Source: Citrobacter sp. wls619
GTDB lineage: Bacteria; Pseudomonadota; Gammaproteobacteria; Enterobacterales; Enterobacteriaceae
DNA: 64,000 bases
Assembly: GCF_005281345.1 (NCBI RefSeq)
Contig: NZ_SZXJ01000044.1
Span: 194,343 to 258,342 of the forward strand
Reading direction: 5' to 3'
Part shown: positions 10,769 to 21,178 of the stretch, piece by piece
Position numbering within the stretch: the first letter of the stretch is position 1
How the letters are laid out: each line of letters begins with the position of its first letter
The notes under the pieces: generated by a model
Databases searched by the model: none
Seen by the model: the letters and a program-made list of their open reading frames with translations, nothing else
Told to the model about the DNA's origin: nothing
Program-made: the position numbers and the translations under genes

Positions 10769-10773
10769 GCGTA

Positions 10774-11910
10774 TTACTCCGCCAGAAACAGCTCCAGCAG
10801 TGAGTTTAAAAACAGCTTACCGTGCTGAGTAATCTGCCAGTACTCATCGCACTCGCTCAAATAGCCCTGCGCGATAGCCTCTTCAATCTGTTGACGAATA
10901 ACCTCTTCGCGAAGCCCGGTGTACTGCGTGAATTCAGCGCGTGGCGCGGCTTCCAGCAGCCGGAAACGATTCATAAAGAATTCGAACGGCTTATCGGCTT
11001 CAGCGACATCACGCTGGCTTTCGAGATAACGCCCTTGCATATAGCCGCGTGGATGCCGCGTTTTGGTGGTGCGGAGGATCCGCCCGTCCGGGAAGGTGAC
11101 TTTACCGTGTGCGCCGCAGCCAATGCCAAGATAGTCACCAAAGCGCCAGTAGTTCAGGTTGTGCTGACATTGATAGCCCGGCTTTGCATAAGCTGAGGTC
11201 TCATACTGCTGATACCCTGCGGCGGTCAGCAACTGGTGGCCTTGCTCAAAAATATCCCACAGCGCGTCATCGTCCGGTAACACCGGCGGTCGGGAACCGA
11301 ACAGCGTGTTGGGTTCGATGGTCAACTGATACCAGGAAAGATGCGGCGGGTTGAGCGCGATGGCCTGCTGTAAATCGCCCAAAGCTTCTTCCAGCGTCTG
11401 ATCCGGTAAACCATGCATCAGGTCGAGGTTAAAGCTACGTAGCCCCAGACCACTCGCCAGGTGCGCGGCACGTTTGGCTTCTTCCGGCCCGTGAATACGT
11501 CCCAGACGCTCGAGTTTGGCGGAGCTAAAGCTCTGTACGCCAATCGAGATGCGGTTGACACCAGCGCGTTGATAATCAATAAAGCGATCGGCTTCTACCG
11601 TCCCGGGATTCGCCTCCATCGTGATTTCTGCATCTGCGGCCAGATTCAGCCGTGCGCGTACGCCGTCGAGCAGCGTTTGCATTGCCGGGCCAGAGAGCAG
11701 GCTCGGCGTACCGCCACCAATAAAGATAGTCTTTATTTCACGTCCCTGAGCGTGGGCTACCTCGGTATCCAGATCGCTCAGCAGATGTTGCACATAGTCG
11801 TCATGTGGAACTTCGCCCTTCAACGCATGCGAGTTGAAATCACAGTAGGGGCATTTCTGCACGCACCACGGGATGTGAATATACAGACTTAGCGGTGGAA
11901 GCTTAACCAT
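10774..11910 (-). CDS. hemW: Heme chaperone HemW (radical SAM)
   Basis: 378-residue radical-SAM-fold protein closely related to coproporphyrinogen dehydrogenase HemN but shorter. HemW is regarded as a heme chaperone delivering heme to respiratory enzymes. The iron-sulfur motif is CVQKCPYC (Cys16, Cys20, Cys23), followed by the GGGTPS SAM-binding segment and the HemN C-terminal domain. The start overlaps the end of rdgB by eight bases. It is the last gene of the yggS-yggT-yggU-rdgB-hemW transcript. Confidence 0.95.
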   Translation of the reverse strand: MVKLPPLSLYIHIPWCVQKCPYCDFNSHALKGEVPHDDYVQHLLSDLDTEVAHAQGREIKTIFIGGGTPSLLSGPAMQTLLDGVRARLNLAADAEITMEANPGTVEADRFIDYQRAGVNRISIGVQSFSSAKLERLGRIHGPEEAKRAAHLASGLGLRSFNLDLMHGLPDQTLEEALGDLQQAIALNPPHLSWYQLTIEPNTLFGSRPPVLPDDDALWDIFEQGHQLLTAAGYQQYETSAYAKPGYQCQHNLNYWRFGDYLGIGCGAHGKVTFPDGRILRTTKTRHPRGYMQGRYLESQRDVAEADKPFEFFMNRFRLLEAAPRAEFTQYTGLREEVIRQQIEEAIAQGYLSECDEYWQITQHGKLFLNSLLELFLAE

Positions 11911-12496
11911 TACGCAGGGCGTCCAGCAGCAGCTTCAGCGCCTGCCCACGGTGGGAGATCGCACTTTTTTCTTCACGGGTCAGCTCGGCGGCGGTTTTCC
12001 CTTCAGACGGCACAAAGAAGATGGGGTCGTAGCCAAAGCCACCGTTTCCGGCAGGTTCGCGGGTGATTACGCCAGGCCAGCTTCCGTGGCAAACAATGGG
12101 GGTCGGATCATCTGCGTGGCGCAGATAAACCAGTACGCAGTGGAATTGCGCCTGGCGCTTCTCGTCGGGCACATCCTGCAAAGTATGCAGCAACTTTTCC
12201 AGGTTCTGCTGATCGGTCGCATCTTCGCCGGAATAGCGGGCTGAATAGATGCCTGGCGCGCCGCCAAGGGCATTTACCGCCAAACCTGAGTCATCAGCAA
12301 TGGCCGGTAAGCCGGTAATTTGCGCGGCATGACGCGCCTTCAGAATGGCGTTCTCAATAAACGTCAGTCCGGTCTCTTCTGCAGAATCAACACCCAGATC
12401 CGTTTGGGCAACAACATCAAGACCGAAATCACTCAGAAGAGAGGCGAGTTCACGCACTTTACCGGCATTGCCGGTCGCGAGGACAACTTTTTGCAT
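11903..12496 (-). CDS. rdgB: XTP/dITP diphosphatase RdgB
   Basis: Hydrolyses dITP, XTP and other non-canonical purine triphosphates to monophosphates, keeping deaminated bases out of DNA. The product is 197 residues, the usual length of the HAM1/NTPase family. It has the N-terminal [11 protein letters not shown] nucleotide-binding loop, the [22 protein letters not shown] block and a C-terminal ISHRGQAL segment. It lies seven bases downstream of yggU. Confidence 0.96.
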   Translation of the reverse strand: MQKVVLATGNAGKVRELASLLSDFGLDVVAQTDLGVDSAEETGLTFIENAILKARHAAQITGLPAIADDSGLAVNALGGAPGIYSARYSGEDATDQQNLEKLLHTLQDVPDEKRQAQFHCVLVYLRHADDPTPIVCHGSWPGVITREPAGNGGFGYDPIFFVPSEGKTAAELTREEKSAISHRGQALKLLLDALRNG

Positions 12497-12503
12497 GGGA
12501 TAC

Positions 12504-12794
12504 CTAATCAGTTAACGCCGCAATTTCGGGCGGGATCTGTTGCGGATGAATGATTTTAACCTGTTTGTGACGGCCAAGCTCGCCCTTCTCAATGACGACC
12601 TGGCTTTTTGCCACACGGAACTGTTTGCCGAGAAACTTTACCAGATGGCTATTGGCCTGGCCATCTACTGGCGGGGCGGTAATGGCGACTTTTATTTCGT
12701 CGCCATGTAAACCCACAATACTGTCACGGCTGGCTTTCGGCTGAATGTAGAGCCGTAAAACCAGACCGTCATCGCAGGGTGTCACGGCACTCAT
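12504..12794 (-). CDS. yggU: YggU, UPF0235/DUF167 family protein
   Basis: 96-residue cytosolic protein, the same length as E. coli YggU, carrying the DUF167 core [22 protein letters not shown]. Function unknown. I start it at the second Met (MSAVTP) because that ATG overlaps the yggT stop as ATGA, a classic coupling arrangement. The first Met (12806) would add four residues not found in the family. Confidence 0.92.
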   Translation of the reverse strand: MSAVTPCDDGLVLRLYIQPKASRDSIVGLHGDEIKVAITAPPVDGQANSHLVKFLGKQFRVAKSQVVIEKGELGRHKQVKIIHPQQIPPEIAALTD

Positions 12795-13357
12795 AGCGCC
12801 ATCCACAGCCCCGGCAGCAACATATTGCCTGTCGCCTGTAACACTTCCGCGATACCCATGTTAATGACATAGAGCAGCAGAACCAGAATCATTGGGGAGA
12901 AGTCGATTCCGCCCATGCCTGGAAGTATGCGACGGATAGGGCGCAGCAGCGGATCGGCCAGTTGAATCAGCACGTATTCCACAGGGCTGCGGCCCTGGCT
13001 GACCCAGCTCATAATCGCCATCACCAGCAGTACCCAGAAAATCAGCAATCCGATGGTTTTCAGGACGATCAGCACGGCGGCGATCCAGATGATCGGCTGG
13101 AACGTCACCACTTTGAACAGCACGATGGCTTTGATAAAGCTGAGAACCAGCGCAACTAATGCCGATGCGCTGTCGATCGGCCCCATCGGGGGAATAATGC
13201 GGCGTAATGGCCCAATAATGGGCTGGGTGATTTTCACAATAAACTGTGAGAACGGGTTGTAAAAATCGCAGCGAGACCACTGCATCCACACGCGCAATAG
13301 CAGCGCCATGGTATACAGCTCAATTACCGTTGAGAGCAGGAAGGTCAACGTATTCAT
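12791..13357 (-). CDS. yggT: YggT family integral membrane protein
   Basis: 188-residue inner-membrane protein with two copies of the YGGT domain (about residues 1-90 and 95-188). Each contains a hydrophobic pair and the motif [21 protein letters not shown] or its counterpart [21 protein letters not shown]. coli YggT is linked to osmotic and potassium tolerance, but its biochemical role is not settled. It is 18 bases after yggS. Confidence 0.93.
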   Translation of the reverse strand: MNTLTFLLSTVIELYTMALLLRVWMQWSRCDFYNPFSQFIVKITQPIIGPLRRIIPPMGPIDSASALVALVLSFIKAIVLFKVVTFQPIIWIAAVLIVLKTIGLLIFWVLLVMAIMSWVSQGRSPVEYVLIQLADPLLRPIRRILPGMGGIDFSPMILVLLLYVINMGIAEVLQATGNMLLPGLWMAL

Positions 13358-13375
13358 GGTGTTCCTTAGTTTTCC

Positions 13376-14080
13376 TTAATTTTTTGTGTAATCACGAGCA
13401 CCAAAAATGGCAGTGCCAATGCGCACCATCGTGCTACCCGCCGCGATGGCGGCATCCATATCATCAGACATCCCCAGTGAGAGGGTGTCGATATCTGGGT
13501 AGCGCGTTTTCAACCCGGCAAATGCTACAGCCATTTGCTGTGCAACTTCAAACTGCCTTACATAATCTGACTCTGGAGCCGGAATCGCCATCAGACCACG
13601 CAGGGTAATGCGCGGCAGTACAGCGACTTCAGCGGCCAGTGCATCAAGCTCTGCCAGCGGAATACCTGACTTACTGTTCTCATCGCTGATATTAATTTGA
13701 ATCAGTACATTGAGCGGTGGCAGTTCCGCTGGGCGCTGTTCGCTCAGACGAGCCGCGATACGCAGACGGTCGATCGTATGGCACCAGTCAAAGTGCTCAG
13801 CGACCAAACGGCTTTTGTTGGACTGCAGTGGGCCAATAAAGTGCCACTGCAGATCGTTGACGCCTTTTTCCTGGAAATAGCGGATCTTATCCACGCCTTC
13901 CTGAACATAGTTTTCACCGAAGGCTCGCTGCCCTGCGGTAATGGCTTCTTCGATGGCGCTCGCAGGTTTGGTTTTACTGACTGCAAGCAACGTAACTTCT
14001 TCTGAAGACCGCCCGCAACGCGTCGCGGCGGCTGAGATTTTGTCCCGGACATGTGCCAGGTTATGCGCGATATCGTTCAT
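13376..14080 (-). CDS. yggS: PLP homeostasis protein YggS (PLPBP)
   Basis: 234-residue single-domain alanine-racemase-like (fold type III) protein that binds pyridoxal phosphate without known enzyme activity and keeps PLP homeostasis. The PLP lysine is in LLAVSKTKPASAI (about residue 36). GENYVQE, WHFIGPLQSNK and GMSDDMDAAIAAGSTMVRIGTAIFG are all family hallmarks. It is the first gene of the yggS-hemW operon. Its start codon faces the yggR start 17 bases away. Confidence 0.95.
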   Translation of the reverse strand: MNDIAHNLAHVRDKISAAATRCGRSSEEVTLLAVSKTKPASAIEEAITAGQRAFGENYVQEGVDKIRYFQEKGVNDLQWHFIGPLQSNKSRLVAEHFDWCHTIDRLRIAARLSEQRPAELPPLNVLIQINISDENSKSGIPLAELDALAAEVAVLPRITLRGLMAIPAPESDYVRQFEVAQQMAVAFAGLKTRYPDIDTLSLGMSDDMDAAIAAGSTMVRIGTAIFGARDYTKN

Positions 14081-14097
14081 TTTCCGAGGATGTTCAT

Positions 14098-15078
14098 ATG
14101 AATATGGAAGAAATAGTGGCCCTTAGTGTAAAGCATAACGTGTCGGATCTACACCTGTGCAATGCATGGCCTGCGCGTTGGCGCATACGCGGAAAGGTCG
14201 AAATCGCGCCATTTGCTACGCCGGACGTAGAGACGCTGCTGATGTACTGGCTCAATGATCAACAGCAGGTACAGTGGCGTGAGCAGGGGCAAATTGATTT
14301 TGCTATTGCGCTGGCAGATTCCCGGTGTTTACGCGCCAGCGCTTTTGTTCATCAACAGGGAACGTCGCTGGCGCTAAGATTGCTACCGCTTGATTGTCCT
14401 CGTTTAGACGATCTCCAGGCTCCCGAGACCATACCTGAACTGCTGCACAGTGAAAATGGGTTAATTCTGGTGACAGGCGCTACCGGCAGCGGTAAGTCAA
14501 CGACCCTGGCGGCGATGGTAGAGTACCTTAATCAGCATGTTGCGGGGCATATTCTGACGCTGGAAGACCCGATTGAATATCGCTACACCAGCCAGCGCTG
14601 TCTTATTCAACAACGGGAGGTGGGCGCACACTGTGCTTCTTTTGCCGCCGGCTTGCGCGGCGCGCTGCGTGAAGATCCCGACGTCATTTTGCTGGGCGAA
14701 CTGCGCGACGTGGAAACCATTCGTCTGGCATTAACGGCAGCGGAAACCGGGCATCTGGTGCTAGCAACGCTACACACGCGTGGGGCTGCACAAGCCATTG
14801 CTCGGCTGGTAGACACCTTTGCGGCATCAGAGAAAGATCCCGTGCGTAACCAATTGGCAGACAGCCTGCGGGCAGTACTTTCGCAAAAGCTGGAGGAAGA
14901 TAAGCAGGGCGGACGGGTGGCGTTATTTGAACTGCTCGTCAACACACCCGCCGTTGGCAACCTGATCCGCGAAGGGAAGAACCATCAGCTACCCGGCGTG
15001 ATTCAAACCGGGCAGCAATCAGGTATGCAGACATTTGCTCAAAGCTATCAACAGCGACAGGCGCAGGGGAGGCTTTAG
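14098..15078 (+). CDS. yggR: PilT-like hexameric ATPase YggR
   Basis: 326 residues, equal to E. coli YggR. It is a secretion-type ATPase related to the twitching-motility retraction motor PilT. It has an N-terminal PAS-like region with VSDLHL, Walker [10 protein letters not shown] (about 124-132), the Asp box TLEDPIEY, Walker [11 protein letters not shown] and the His box [12 protein letters not shown]. No type IV pilus genes are nearby, so its partner is not evident. I start at MNMEE (14098), which is the family start. An upstream ATG inside yggS is rejected. The 3' end overlaps ruvX by four bases. Confidence 0.93.
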   Translation: MNMEEIVALSVKHNVSDLHLCNAWPARWRIRGKVEIAPFATPDVETLLMYWLNDQQQVQWREQGQIDFAIALADSRCLRASAFVHQQGTSLALRLLPLDCPRLDDLQAPETIPELLHSENGLILVTGATGSGKSTTLAAMVEYLNQHVAGHILTLEDPIEYRYTSQRCLIQQREVGAHCASFAAGLRGALREDPDVILLGELRDVETIRLALTAAETGHLVLATLHTRGAAQAIARLVDTFAASEKDPVRNQLADSLRAVLSQKLEEDKQGGRVALFELLVNTPAVGNLIREGKNHQLPGVIQTGQQSGMQTFAQSYQQRQAQGRL

Positions 15079-15491
15079 TCGCCCTGCTCGAAATAGCTTT
15101 CGAGGATCACAACGGCTGACGCGGAGTCTACTTTGCCTTTATTCAGCGCACGGTATCCACCCTGTTCAAACAGGCCGGAGCGGGCTTCGACGGTACTTAG
15201 CCGTTCGTCATGCAATGTCACGGTGACACCGAAACGACCATGAATGCGGTTGGCAAATTTGCGCGCGCGCGCGGTCAGGGGTTGCTCAGTACCATCCATA
15301 TTGAGCGGCAGGCCGACGATGATTTCATCTGGTTGCCACTCTTTTAGCAGGCGTTCAATCAAATTCCAGTCCGGCGTACCGTCCTGAGCTTTGATAGCAG
15401 GCAGGGGTCTGGCTGTGCCGGTAATGCGTTGACCAATCGCCACGCCAATGCTTTTGGTACCAAAATCAAACGAGAGTAACGTTTCGCTCAT
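15075..15491 (-). CDS. ruvX: Putative pre-16S rRNA nuclease / RuvX (YqgF)
   Basis: 138-residue RNase H-fold protein of the YqgF family, the normal length. Acidic active-site residues are visible in [16 protein letters not shown] (Asp9) and in [13 protein letters not shown], with a C-terminal acidic [14 protein letters not shown]. The family member is implicated in 5'-end maturation of 16S rRNA and was earlier proposed as a Holliday-junction resolvase. Its ATG overlaps the yqgE stop by one base, so the pair is translationally coupled. Confidence 0.94.
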   Translation of the reverse strand: MSETLLSFDFGTKSIGVAIGQRITGTARPLPAIKAQDGTPDWNLIERLLKEWQPDEIIVGLPLNMDGTEQPLTARARKFANRIHGRFGVTVTLHDERLSTVEARSGLFEQGGYRALNKGKVDSASAVVILESYFEQGD

Positions 15492-16054
15492 TATGCATGT
15501 CCCGCCACACCAGGCATGGTCAAAATATCTATGCCGATAAGTTTTGCCGCATCGCGCCAGCGATCGGCGATCGGCGTTTTAAACAAAATATTGAGATCGG
15601 CGGGGGCGGTGAGCCAGGCGTTATCCAACAGCTCTTGTTCCAGTTGGCCCTTTTCCCAGGATGAATAACCTAATGCGACCAGCACTTCGGACGGTTGTTC
15701 CTGGGTGCCTAAGGTTTCTAAAACATCGCGGGATGTCGTGATGATGGTGTTATCGGAAATTAAGATACTGGATGCAAAACGGGCGGGCGGGGTATGCAGA
15801 ATAAATCCACGGTCTTCCGCCAACGGGCCGCCAAGCATCACTGCTTTATCCAGACGGATGGACGGATCGCGTCCTTCCGGCGTGATCTTCAGCTTTTCCA
15901 GAATCCCTTCAATCTGTAGGTTTTCCAGGGGCTTATTGACGATAATCCCCATCGCACCGTTCTCATTATGTTCACAGATGTACACCACGGCGCGGCGGAA
16001 AATAGGATCCTGGAGAGCAGGCATGGCAATCAGAAAGTGATGCTGTAAATTCAT
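15491..16054 (-). CDS. yqgE: YqgE, UPF0301/DUF179 family protein
   Basis: 187-residue cytosolic protein, identical in length to E. coli YqgE, with the DUF179 signatures [38 protein letters not shown] and [16 protein letters not shown]. Function not known. I start at MNLQHHF. The open frame continues 24 codons upstream without family similarity. It is followed directly by ruvX, a pairing conserved in enterobacteria. Confidence 0.93.
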   Translation of the reverse strand: MNLQHHFLIAMPALQDPIFRRAVVYICEHNENGAMGIIVNKPLENLQIEGILEKLKITPEGRDPSIRLDKAVMLGGPLAEDRGFILHTPPARFASSILISDNTIITTSRDVLETLGTQEQPSEVLVALGYSSWEKGQLEQELLDNAWLTAPADLNILFKTPIADRWRDAAKLIGIDILTMPGVAGHA

Positions 16055-16137
16055 TGTCAGAGGTTCTGTTTCCTGGTTCAAAAAAGCAACAGCGCCCAGT
16101 ATGTGGGCAAAGCGAGAAGATGTCACCCTCTGAAAAT

Positions 16138-16225
16138 AGCGTTGCCGGATGACGGTGGCGCCTTATCCGGCCTACGGGGTGCAATTTCTGGCCGGATAAG
16201 ACGCGAAGGCGCCGCTACCCGGCAA
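16138..16225. repeat. BIME (REP pair) between gshB and yqgE
   Basis: CGTTGCCGGATGACGGTGGCGCCTTATCCGGCCTACGG followed by GGCCGGATAAGACGCG...CCGCTACCCGGCAACG. Two inverted REP units fill the gap. Confidence 0.8.
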
Positions 16226-16230
16226 CGTAT

Positions 16231-17178
16231 TTACTTCTGGAGACGCGCCTCGATGGCATCCATCAGCATTCCGGTAATCGAGACCGGGAATTCCGCTTCG
16301 ATTTCACGAATACAGGTTGGGCTGGTAACGTTAATTTCCGTCAGACGATCGCCAATGATATCCAGACCGACAAAGATCAGACCTTTGGCTTTCAGCGTTG
16401 GTCCAATGCGGCGGGCAATTTCCCAGTCGCTGTCAGTTAATGGACGCGGTTCGCCACGACCACCGGCAGCCAGGTTGCCTCGGGTTTCCCCACCCTGCGG
16501 AATGCGCGCCAGGCAATACGGTACAGGTTCGCCATCGACGACCAGGACACGCTTGTCGCCGTCTTTGATTGCGGGCAGATAGTTCTGCGCCATGCAGTAG
16601 CGGGTGCCATGCTCGGTCAGCGTTTCGGCAATCACGCCGAGGTTCGGATCGCCTTCCTTCACACGGAAGATAGATGCGCCACCCATGCCGTCCAGCGGTT
16701 TGAGAATAATGTCGTTGTGCTTTTGCCAGAAGGCTTTCAGCTGTGCCTTGTTACGCGTGACCAGCGTTTCTGGTGTCAGGTCGGCGAACCAGGCGGTAAA
16801 CAGCTTTTCGTTGCAATCACGCAGACTCTGCGGCTTGTTAACGATCAGCGTCCCTTGTTCTTCAGCACGTTCCAGAATGTAGGTTGCGTAGATGAACTCA
16901 GTATCAAACGGGGGGTCCTTACGCATCAGGATGACGTCCAGATCTGCCAGCGGCAGATCCTGCTCGCTCTTGAACTCATACCATTTGTCGTAGTTCTGCT
17001 CGACGCTCAGAGTACGCGTACGGGCGCGGGCTTCCCCGTTTTCCAGATAAAGATCGGCCATCTCCATATAGTGAAGTTCATAACCACGACGTTGTGCTTC
17101 CAGCAGCATAGCAAAACTGGAATCTTTCTTGATGTTGATGCTTGCGATGGGATCCATCACGATGCCGAGCTTAATCAT
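16231..17178 (-). CDS. gshB: Glutathione synthetase
   Basis: ATP-dependent ligase joining gamma-glutamylcysteine and glycine, the second step of glutathione synthesis. The product is 315 residues with the N-terminal MIKLGIVMDPIASINIKKDSS, the ATP-grasp segments DIILKPLDGMGGASIFRV and RVLVVDGEPVPYCLARIPQGGETRGNLAAGGRG, and the C-terminal INVTSPTCIREIE that binds Mg-ATP. It lies 19 bases downstream of rsmE and is co-directional. The usual rsmE-gshB-yqgE-ruvX order is kept. Confidence 0.97.
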   Translation of the reverse strand: MIKLGIVMDPIASINIKKDSSFAMLLEAQRRGYELHYMEMADLYLENGEARARTRTLSVEQNYDKWYEFKSEQDLPLADLDVILMRKDPPFDTEFIYATYILERAEEQGTLIVNKPQSLRDCNEKLFTAWFADLTPETLVTRNKAQLKAFWQKHNDIILKPLDGMGGASIFRVKEGDPNLGVIAETLTEHGTRYCMAQNYLPAIKDGDKRVLVVDGEPVPYCLARIPQGGETRGNLAAGGRGEPRPLTDSDWEIARRIGPTLKAKGLIFVGLDIIGDRLTEINVTSPTCIREIEAEFPVSITGMLMDAIEARLQK

Positions 17179-17197
17179 GTTCTTCTCCGTTTATGCC

Positions 17198-17929
17198 TTA
17201 GCCCAGATCGCCAAAACGCACCTGAAGCGCGGTAATGGCGGTGAGCGCAGTTGTCTCTGTACGCAGAACGCGAGGTCCTAACAGGATATCAGTAAACTGA
17301 TACCGTGCGGTCATGGCAATTTCATCTGCCGACAGCCCACCTTCCGGGCCAATCAGCAAGCGGATACGCTCTACGGGTAGCGGCAGTGTGTTAATGCTGG
17401 CGCTGGCGCGCGGGTGCAGGTTCAGCTTCACCCCTTCGTCCTGTTCCGCGCACCATGTTTCCAGATCCATTGCCGGGCGAATTTCAGGTACCCGGTTACG
17501 ACCGCACTGTTCGCAGGCGGCAATGGCAATTTTCTGCCACTGCTGGAGCTTTTTGTTCAGGCGTTCACTGTCCAGTTTAACGCCGCAGCGCTCAGAAAAA
17601 AGTGGCGTAATGAGGCTTACACCCAGTTCGATCGATTTCTGGATAGTGAATTCCATTTTTTCGCCACGTGACATGACTTGTCCAAGATGGATATGCAACG
17701 GTGATTCACGATCGTCGAGCTCGGCGTTAAGTACCTTCACGTCCACGCTTTTCTTACTGGCATGGGTGATTTCGGCGTCAAATACCTGATTACTGCCGTC
17801 AAACAGCTGTAGCGCCTGGCCGGGTCCCATACGCAGTACGCGACCAATATGATTGGCGGCATCCTCACACAGTGAAATTTGGCTACCGGAAGTGATTGGC
17901 TCAGGGTGATAAATGCGGGGAATGCGCAT
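17198..17929 (-). CDS. rsmE: 16S rRNA (uracil(1498)-N3)-methyltransferase RsmE
   Basis: 243-residue SPOUT-class methyltransferase that makes m3U1498 in the 30S decoding region. It has an N-terminal PUA-like domain and the C-terminal trefoil-knot SAM-binding motifs [13 protein letters not shown] and [18 protein letters not shown]. The length matches the E. coli protein. First gene of the rsmE-gshB unit. Confidence 0.96.
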   Translation of the reverse strand: MRIPRIYHPEPITSGSQISLCEDAANHIGRVLRMGPGQALQLFDGSNQVFDAEITHASKKSVDVKVLNAELDDRESPLHIHLGQVMSRGEKMEFTIQKSIELGVSLITPLFSERCGVKLDSERLNKKLQQWQKIAIAACEQCGRNRVPEIRPAMDLETWCAEQDEGVKLNLHPRASASINTLPLPVERIRLLIGPEGGLSADEIAMTARYQFTDILLGPRVLRTETTALTAITALQVRFGDLG

Positions 17930-18003
17930 AGTTAAACATCCGCGTCATGGCCCTGAGCTATTAAAGGCCAGGGCATGGTTAAAAATATTGACGCTAGTGT
18001 AGG

Positions 18004-18711
18004 TTAGCTCTTTTGCGCCTGGCAAGCGCGTTGCACATATGGGTTGTGGTTACCCTGTACCTTTGCAATACGTTCATCACGCTCACACTCCCAGTCGGTG
18101 ACCGGATACTGCTTATTCCAGGCGTTAAAAAGCTGGGTTTGTTGGCGGGAGAGCGTCAGGTCGTACTGGTCACGCATGTAAAAGTAGGTGCGTGCAATAG
18201 CGCCACGGGCGCGGGCTGGCGGCTCGGCAACTTTCTCTTTGAAGTCGACTTTCATGGCGCACTGTCCATATTGGCCTTCGCCGCCGTTCCACTGGCTGTA
18301 CATGAAGTTTGCGCGATCGCCATTGACTTCACCTACCGCCGGCTGCAGGTTATGCATATCGCTTTCCATCTTGCGATAGACCGGGTCTTTGGCGCAGTTT
18401 TTACGCCCTCCATCCTGCCAGCACTGGCGCTGATGGCCAAATTGCCATGCAGGAACCACGTGCTCCCATTCAATTCGGCTGGCGCGGTTTTCATTTTTTC
18501 GTACTTTATAGCCGCAGGACTCGAGGTCCACGACCCCTTTTTTGCCTTGCCAGTTAATTTTACAGCCACAGTAGAAATCGCCTGGCGCATCGGCGTTAAC
18601 TTTGACGCCAGCGGCTTTTGCCTGGGAAAAACTATTGATGCCTTCGGCGAACACCGTGCCTGAGAACGCAGCGGCCAACAATGCTGCTGCAAAAGAAAGA
18701 TTACGGTACAT
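18004..18711 (-). CDS. endA: Endonuclease I (periplasmic DNase)
   Basis: 235-residue secreted nuclease that cuts double-stranded DNA in the periplasm. It has a signal peptide [20 protein letters not shown] with cleavage after VFA. The beta-beta-alpha metal motif is [14 protein letters not shown] (catalytic His), and the supporting Asn is in [19 protein letters not shown]. Several cysteines can form disulfides. The ATG at 18711 matches the E. coli start. Nineteen upstream in-frame codons were discarded because they precede the signal peptide. Confidence 0.96.
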   Translation of the reverse strand: MYRNLSFAAALLAAAFSGTVFAEGINSFSQAKAAGVKVNADAPGDFYCGCKINWQGKKGVVDLESCGYKVRKNENRASRIEWEHVVPAWQFGHQRQCWQDGGRKNCAKDPVYRKMESDMHNLQPAVGEVNGDRANFMYSQWNGGEGQYGQCAMKVDFKEKVAEPPARARGAIARTYFYMRDQYDLTLSRQQTQLFNAWNKQYPVTDWECERDERIAKVQGNHNPYVQRACQAQKS

Positions 18712-18805
18712 CACGAACTCCGTGTCAAAACGAGCCCGCAACGTAGCGAAAGTTGTTCCTGTATGCAATCAGTTAGATCAGAAAAGTTCCTGATAATTCT
18801 GAAGA

Positions 18806-19303
18806 TTATTCTGCAATCAGCGGCTCACCGCAGTGGACGCAGCGGTAGGTGGCCTCACCGCGTACAACACGGTTATGTCGACGAACGGTCAGTTGGTGTT
18901 CCTGACACTTACAGCGGTAGGTAAAGGTCTTACGCTGTACGGATTGCAGTTCAAACTGATGCGTGCGTCGGGCCGGGACGCCCAGCACGCTCTCCATCAT
19001 CCATTTCCACTCTTTGCCGTGCGGCGGTACGCGGCCAAAGTGCTTCCACACCAGCAAATGTGCCAGTTCATGGGGTACCACTTCGTTAACGAACGCATCG
19101 ACGTTCTCCATCAGCAGGACGGGGTTAAGGCGGATTTCGTAGGTTTGTAACCACGCGGTGCCTGCAGCGGTGCCGCGCTGTTGGTACACCAGCTTAGGTT
19201 CCGGATAATTACGCTCGAGCTTGAGATTGGCCTGTGCGAGTTTTTCCCGCAGGCTGCGCATAACGGCTTGCTGGATAGCGATGGGAAGACGGGAGGTTTT
19301 CAT
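18806..19303 (-). CDS. sprT: SprT-family zinc protein
   Basis: 165-residue protein of the SprT/Spartan metalloprotease-like family. It has the zinc motif HELAH (His78-Glu79-His82) within [20 protein letters not shown], a third possible ligand in [11 protein letters not shown], and a C-terminal zinc ribbon with CxC and CxxC ([16 protein letters not shown]). E. coli SprT has no established protease role. Start at MKTSRLP. It lies between endA and galP, apparently a single gene. Confidence 0.93.
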   Translation of the reverse strand: MKTSRLPIAIQQAVMRSLREKLAQANLKLERNYPEPKLVYQQRGTAAGTAWLQTYEIRLNPVLLMENVDAFVNEVVPHELAHLLVWKHFGRVPPHGKEWKWMMESVLGVPARRTHQFELQSVQRKTFTYRCKCQEHQLTVRRHNRVVRGEATYRCVHCGEPLIAE

Positions 19304-19344
19304 AACGCCAGAGGATAGTGCGACAGGGAAGGGACTGCAAGAGG

Positions 19345-19375
19345 AAGGCTTCCTCCCGGCGGGAGGAAGCCTTTG
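19345..19375 (-). terminator. Hairpin between galP and sprT
   Basis: Thirteen-base-pair perfect stem AAGGCTTCCTCCC/GGGAGGAAGCCTT directly after the galP stop codon. The uridine run is short, but the position suits the galP terminator. Confidence 0.75.
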
Positions 19376-19379
19376 GTGA

Positions 19380-20774
19380 TTAGTCGTGTGCACCAATTTC
19401 GCGCAGTTTACGACCTTTCATCAGGTTACGTTCGATGTGTTCCAAAGAGACGTTTTTGGTTTCCGGAATCAGCCACAGGGTCAGGAAGATGAACAGTACG
19501 TTCAGGCCACCGTAGACCCAGAAGGTGTTGGCGCTGCCCAGCGAGTTAAGCATCGTCAGGAAGGTCGCACCGACAATCATGTTGGCTATCCAGTTGGTTG
19601 CGGTAGAGCAGGTGATACCGAAATCGCGGCCTTTCAGCGGCTGAATTTCAGAGCACAGTACCCAAATCAGCGGACCAGCACTCATGGCGAAGCCAACAAT
19701 AAACATCAGCAGCATCAGCACCGCGAAGTATTGGGCGGCTGCCGAGTGAATGCCCACGTGCATCATCGTGCCCAGTACGCCCATTCCGACGGCCATGACG
19801 ATAAAGCCGAGGATCAGCGTAGGTTTACGGCCCCAACGGTCAACCAGACCAATGGCGATAAAGGTTGCCAGCACGTTAGTCAGACCGACAATAACGGTCC
19901 CCCACATCTGTTCGGTGGTGTTGGTGTAACCCGCAAGCTCAAAGATTTTTGGCGCGTAGTACATGATGACGTTCATCCCGGTGAACTGCTGCATCACCTG
20001 TAACAGTACGCCCAGGAACACCGCGCGACGGAAGTTGCTGTTTTCTTTAAACAGCGCCCAGCCGCTCTGTTTAACCTGCAGGCTTTCACGAATTTCATCC
20101 AGCTCGCGCTTAGCTTCTGCGCTGGTATCACGCAGGCGCAACAGGACGCGCTCGGCATCGACAAAGCGACGTTTAGCCGCGAACCAACGCGGGCTGTCTG
20201 GCAGGAAGATAACGCCAACCAGCAGTAACAACGCAGGGATGATGATCACGCCCAGCATCCAGCGCCATGCGCCGCTGTAGCTAAACGCGGTATCGGACAG
20301 ATAGGCACCAAGGATCCCGATGGTGATCATCAACTGATACATGGATATCATGCTGCCGCGAATTTTTTCCGGTGCGATTTCGGACAGATAAAGCGGCGCG
20401 GTGTAAGACGCAACGCCGACAGCCAGACCCAGCAGTACGCGAGAAACCAGCAGTACTTCCACGTTAGGCGCCGCGGCGGAGAACAGTGAACCGGCAACAA
20501 ACAGGATGGCGCCGATCATCAGGCTTTTTTTACGACCCAGTTTGAAGGAGAGCCAGCCGCTACCGACAGCACCGACTGCGGCACCAAACATCATGGAACT
20601 CACCACCCATTCCTGAGTGTGTGCAGTAATTTGGAACTCATCGGTGATGAAAGGTAAAGCACCCGCAATAACACCGATATCCAGGCCAAAAAGTAATCCT
20701 GCCAGGGCGGCAAGGAAGCAGACAAAGAATGTCATGGCTTTGTTGGAACGCCCCGCTTTTTTATAGTCAGGCAT
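19380..20774 (-). CDS. galP: Galactose/H+ symporter GalP
   Basis: 464-residue inner-membrane sugar porter (major facilitator superfamily) that imports galactose and glucose with protons. Twelve membrane segments are apparent. Family motifs include GRKKSL after TM2, [22 protein letters not shown], the QQFTGMN sugar-binding stretch and PETK near the end. The ATG at 20774 follows GGAGGG at good distance and matches the E. coli N-terminus. Upstream lie a perfect GalR/GalS operator and a CRP site. Confidence 0.97.
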   Translation of the reverse strand: MPDYKKAGRSNKAMTFFVCFLAALAGLLFGLDIGVIAGALPFITDEFQITAHTQEWVVSSMMFGAAVGAVGSGWLSFKLGRKKSLMIGAILFVAGSLFSAAAPNVEVLLVSRVLLGLAVGVASYTAPLYLSEIAPEKIRGSMISMYQLMITIGILGAYLSDTAFSYSGAWRWMLGVIIIPALLLLVGVIFLPDSPRWFAAKRRFVDAERVLLRLRDTSAEAKRELDEIRESLQVKQSGWALFKENSNFRRAVFLGVLLQVMQQFTGMNVIMYYAPKIFELAGYTNTTEQMWGTVIVGLTNVLATFIAIGLVDRWGRKPTLILGFIVMAVGMGVLGTMMHVGIHSAAAQYFAVLMLLMFIVGFAMSAGPLIWVLCSEIQPLKGRDFGITCSTATNWIANMIVGATFLTMLNSLGSANTFWVYGGLNVLFIFLTLWLIPETKNVSLEHIERNLMKGRKLREIGAHD

Positions 20775-20839
20775 GATGCCCTCCGGTTGGGTAACTAGTT
20801 TTGTTGATGTTAAGGGTAGGTGAGTACGGGGTAAAAAAA

Positions 20840-20874
20840 TGCGAATCACATCACATTAGTGTAATCGGTTACAC
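20840..20874 (-). promoter_or_regulatory. galP operator: GalR/GalS box and CRP site
   Basis: GTGTAATCGGTTACAC at 20859-20874 fits the GalR/GalS consensus GTGNAANCGNTTNCAC at every fixed position. TGCGA-ATCACA-TCACA at 20840-20855 is a good CRP site. E. coli galP is known to be repressed by GalR/GalS and activated by CRP. Confidence 0.85.
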
Positions 20875-21123
20875 TAACATTCATCACGATTATTGGTTAA
20901 CTATTTGAAAGTTAACATTTTATAATGCGCTTAAATATGGCTGATTGCCTGAAATTAAGACAATCACTGAAAAGTGATGTAACACTGATGCAGTCGCGGC
21001 GGAAAAGAGATGTTAACTCGTTGTGGATAGAAAAGCGGTGATGTGTAATCGCTTTCATTTTTATTGAAAGAGATGATTCACTGTATTGTTCAGGTGACGA
21101 GGTGTTGGAGGAGAATAGGGGAA

Positions 21124-21155
21124 TAAAAAAAAAGACCAGCACGAGGCTGGTCTTA
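21124..21155 (-). terminator. Rho-independent terminator of metK
   Basis: AAGACCAGC-ACGA-GGCTGGTCTT stem, followed on the metK strand by a long uridine run (A9 on the plus strand). Bases 20875-21123, between galP and this terminator, show no gene. The 76-codon frame there has no recognisable product. Confidence 0.9.
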
Positions 21156-21178
21156 CTAAGCGGACAGTCTTCAGTAAA

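Noticed and set aside
20912-21142. 76-codon frame between galP and metK
   Set aside because: It crosses the metK terminator and reads through low-complexity sequence. No protein family recognised.
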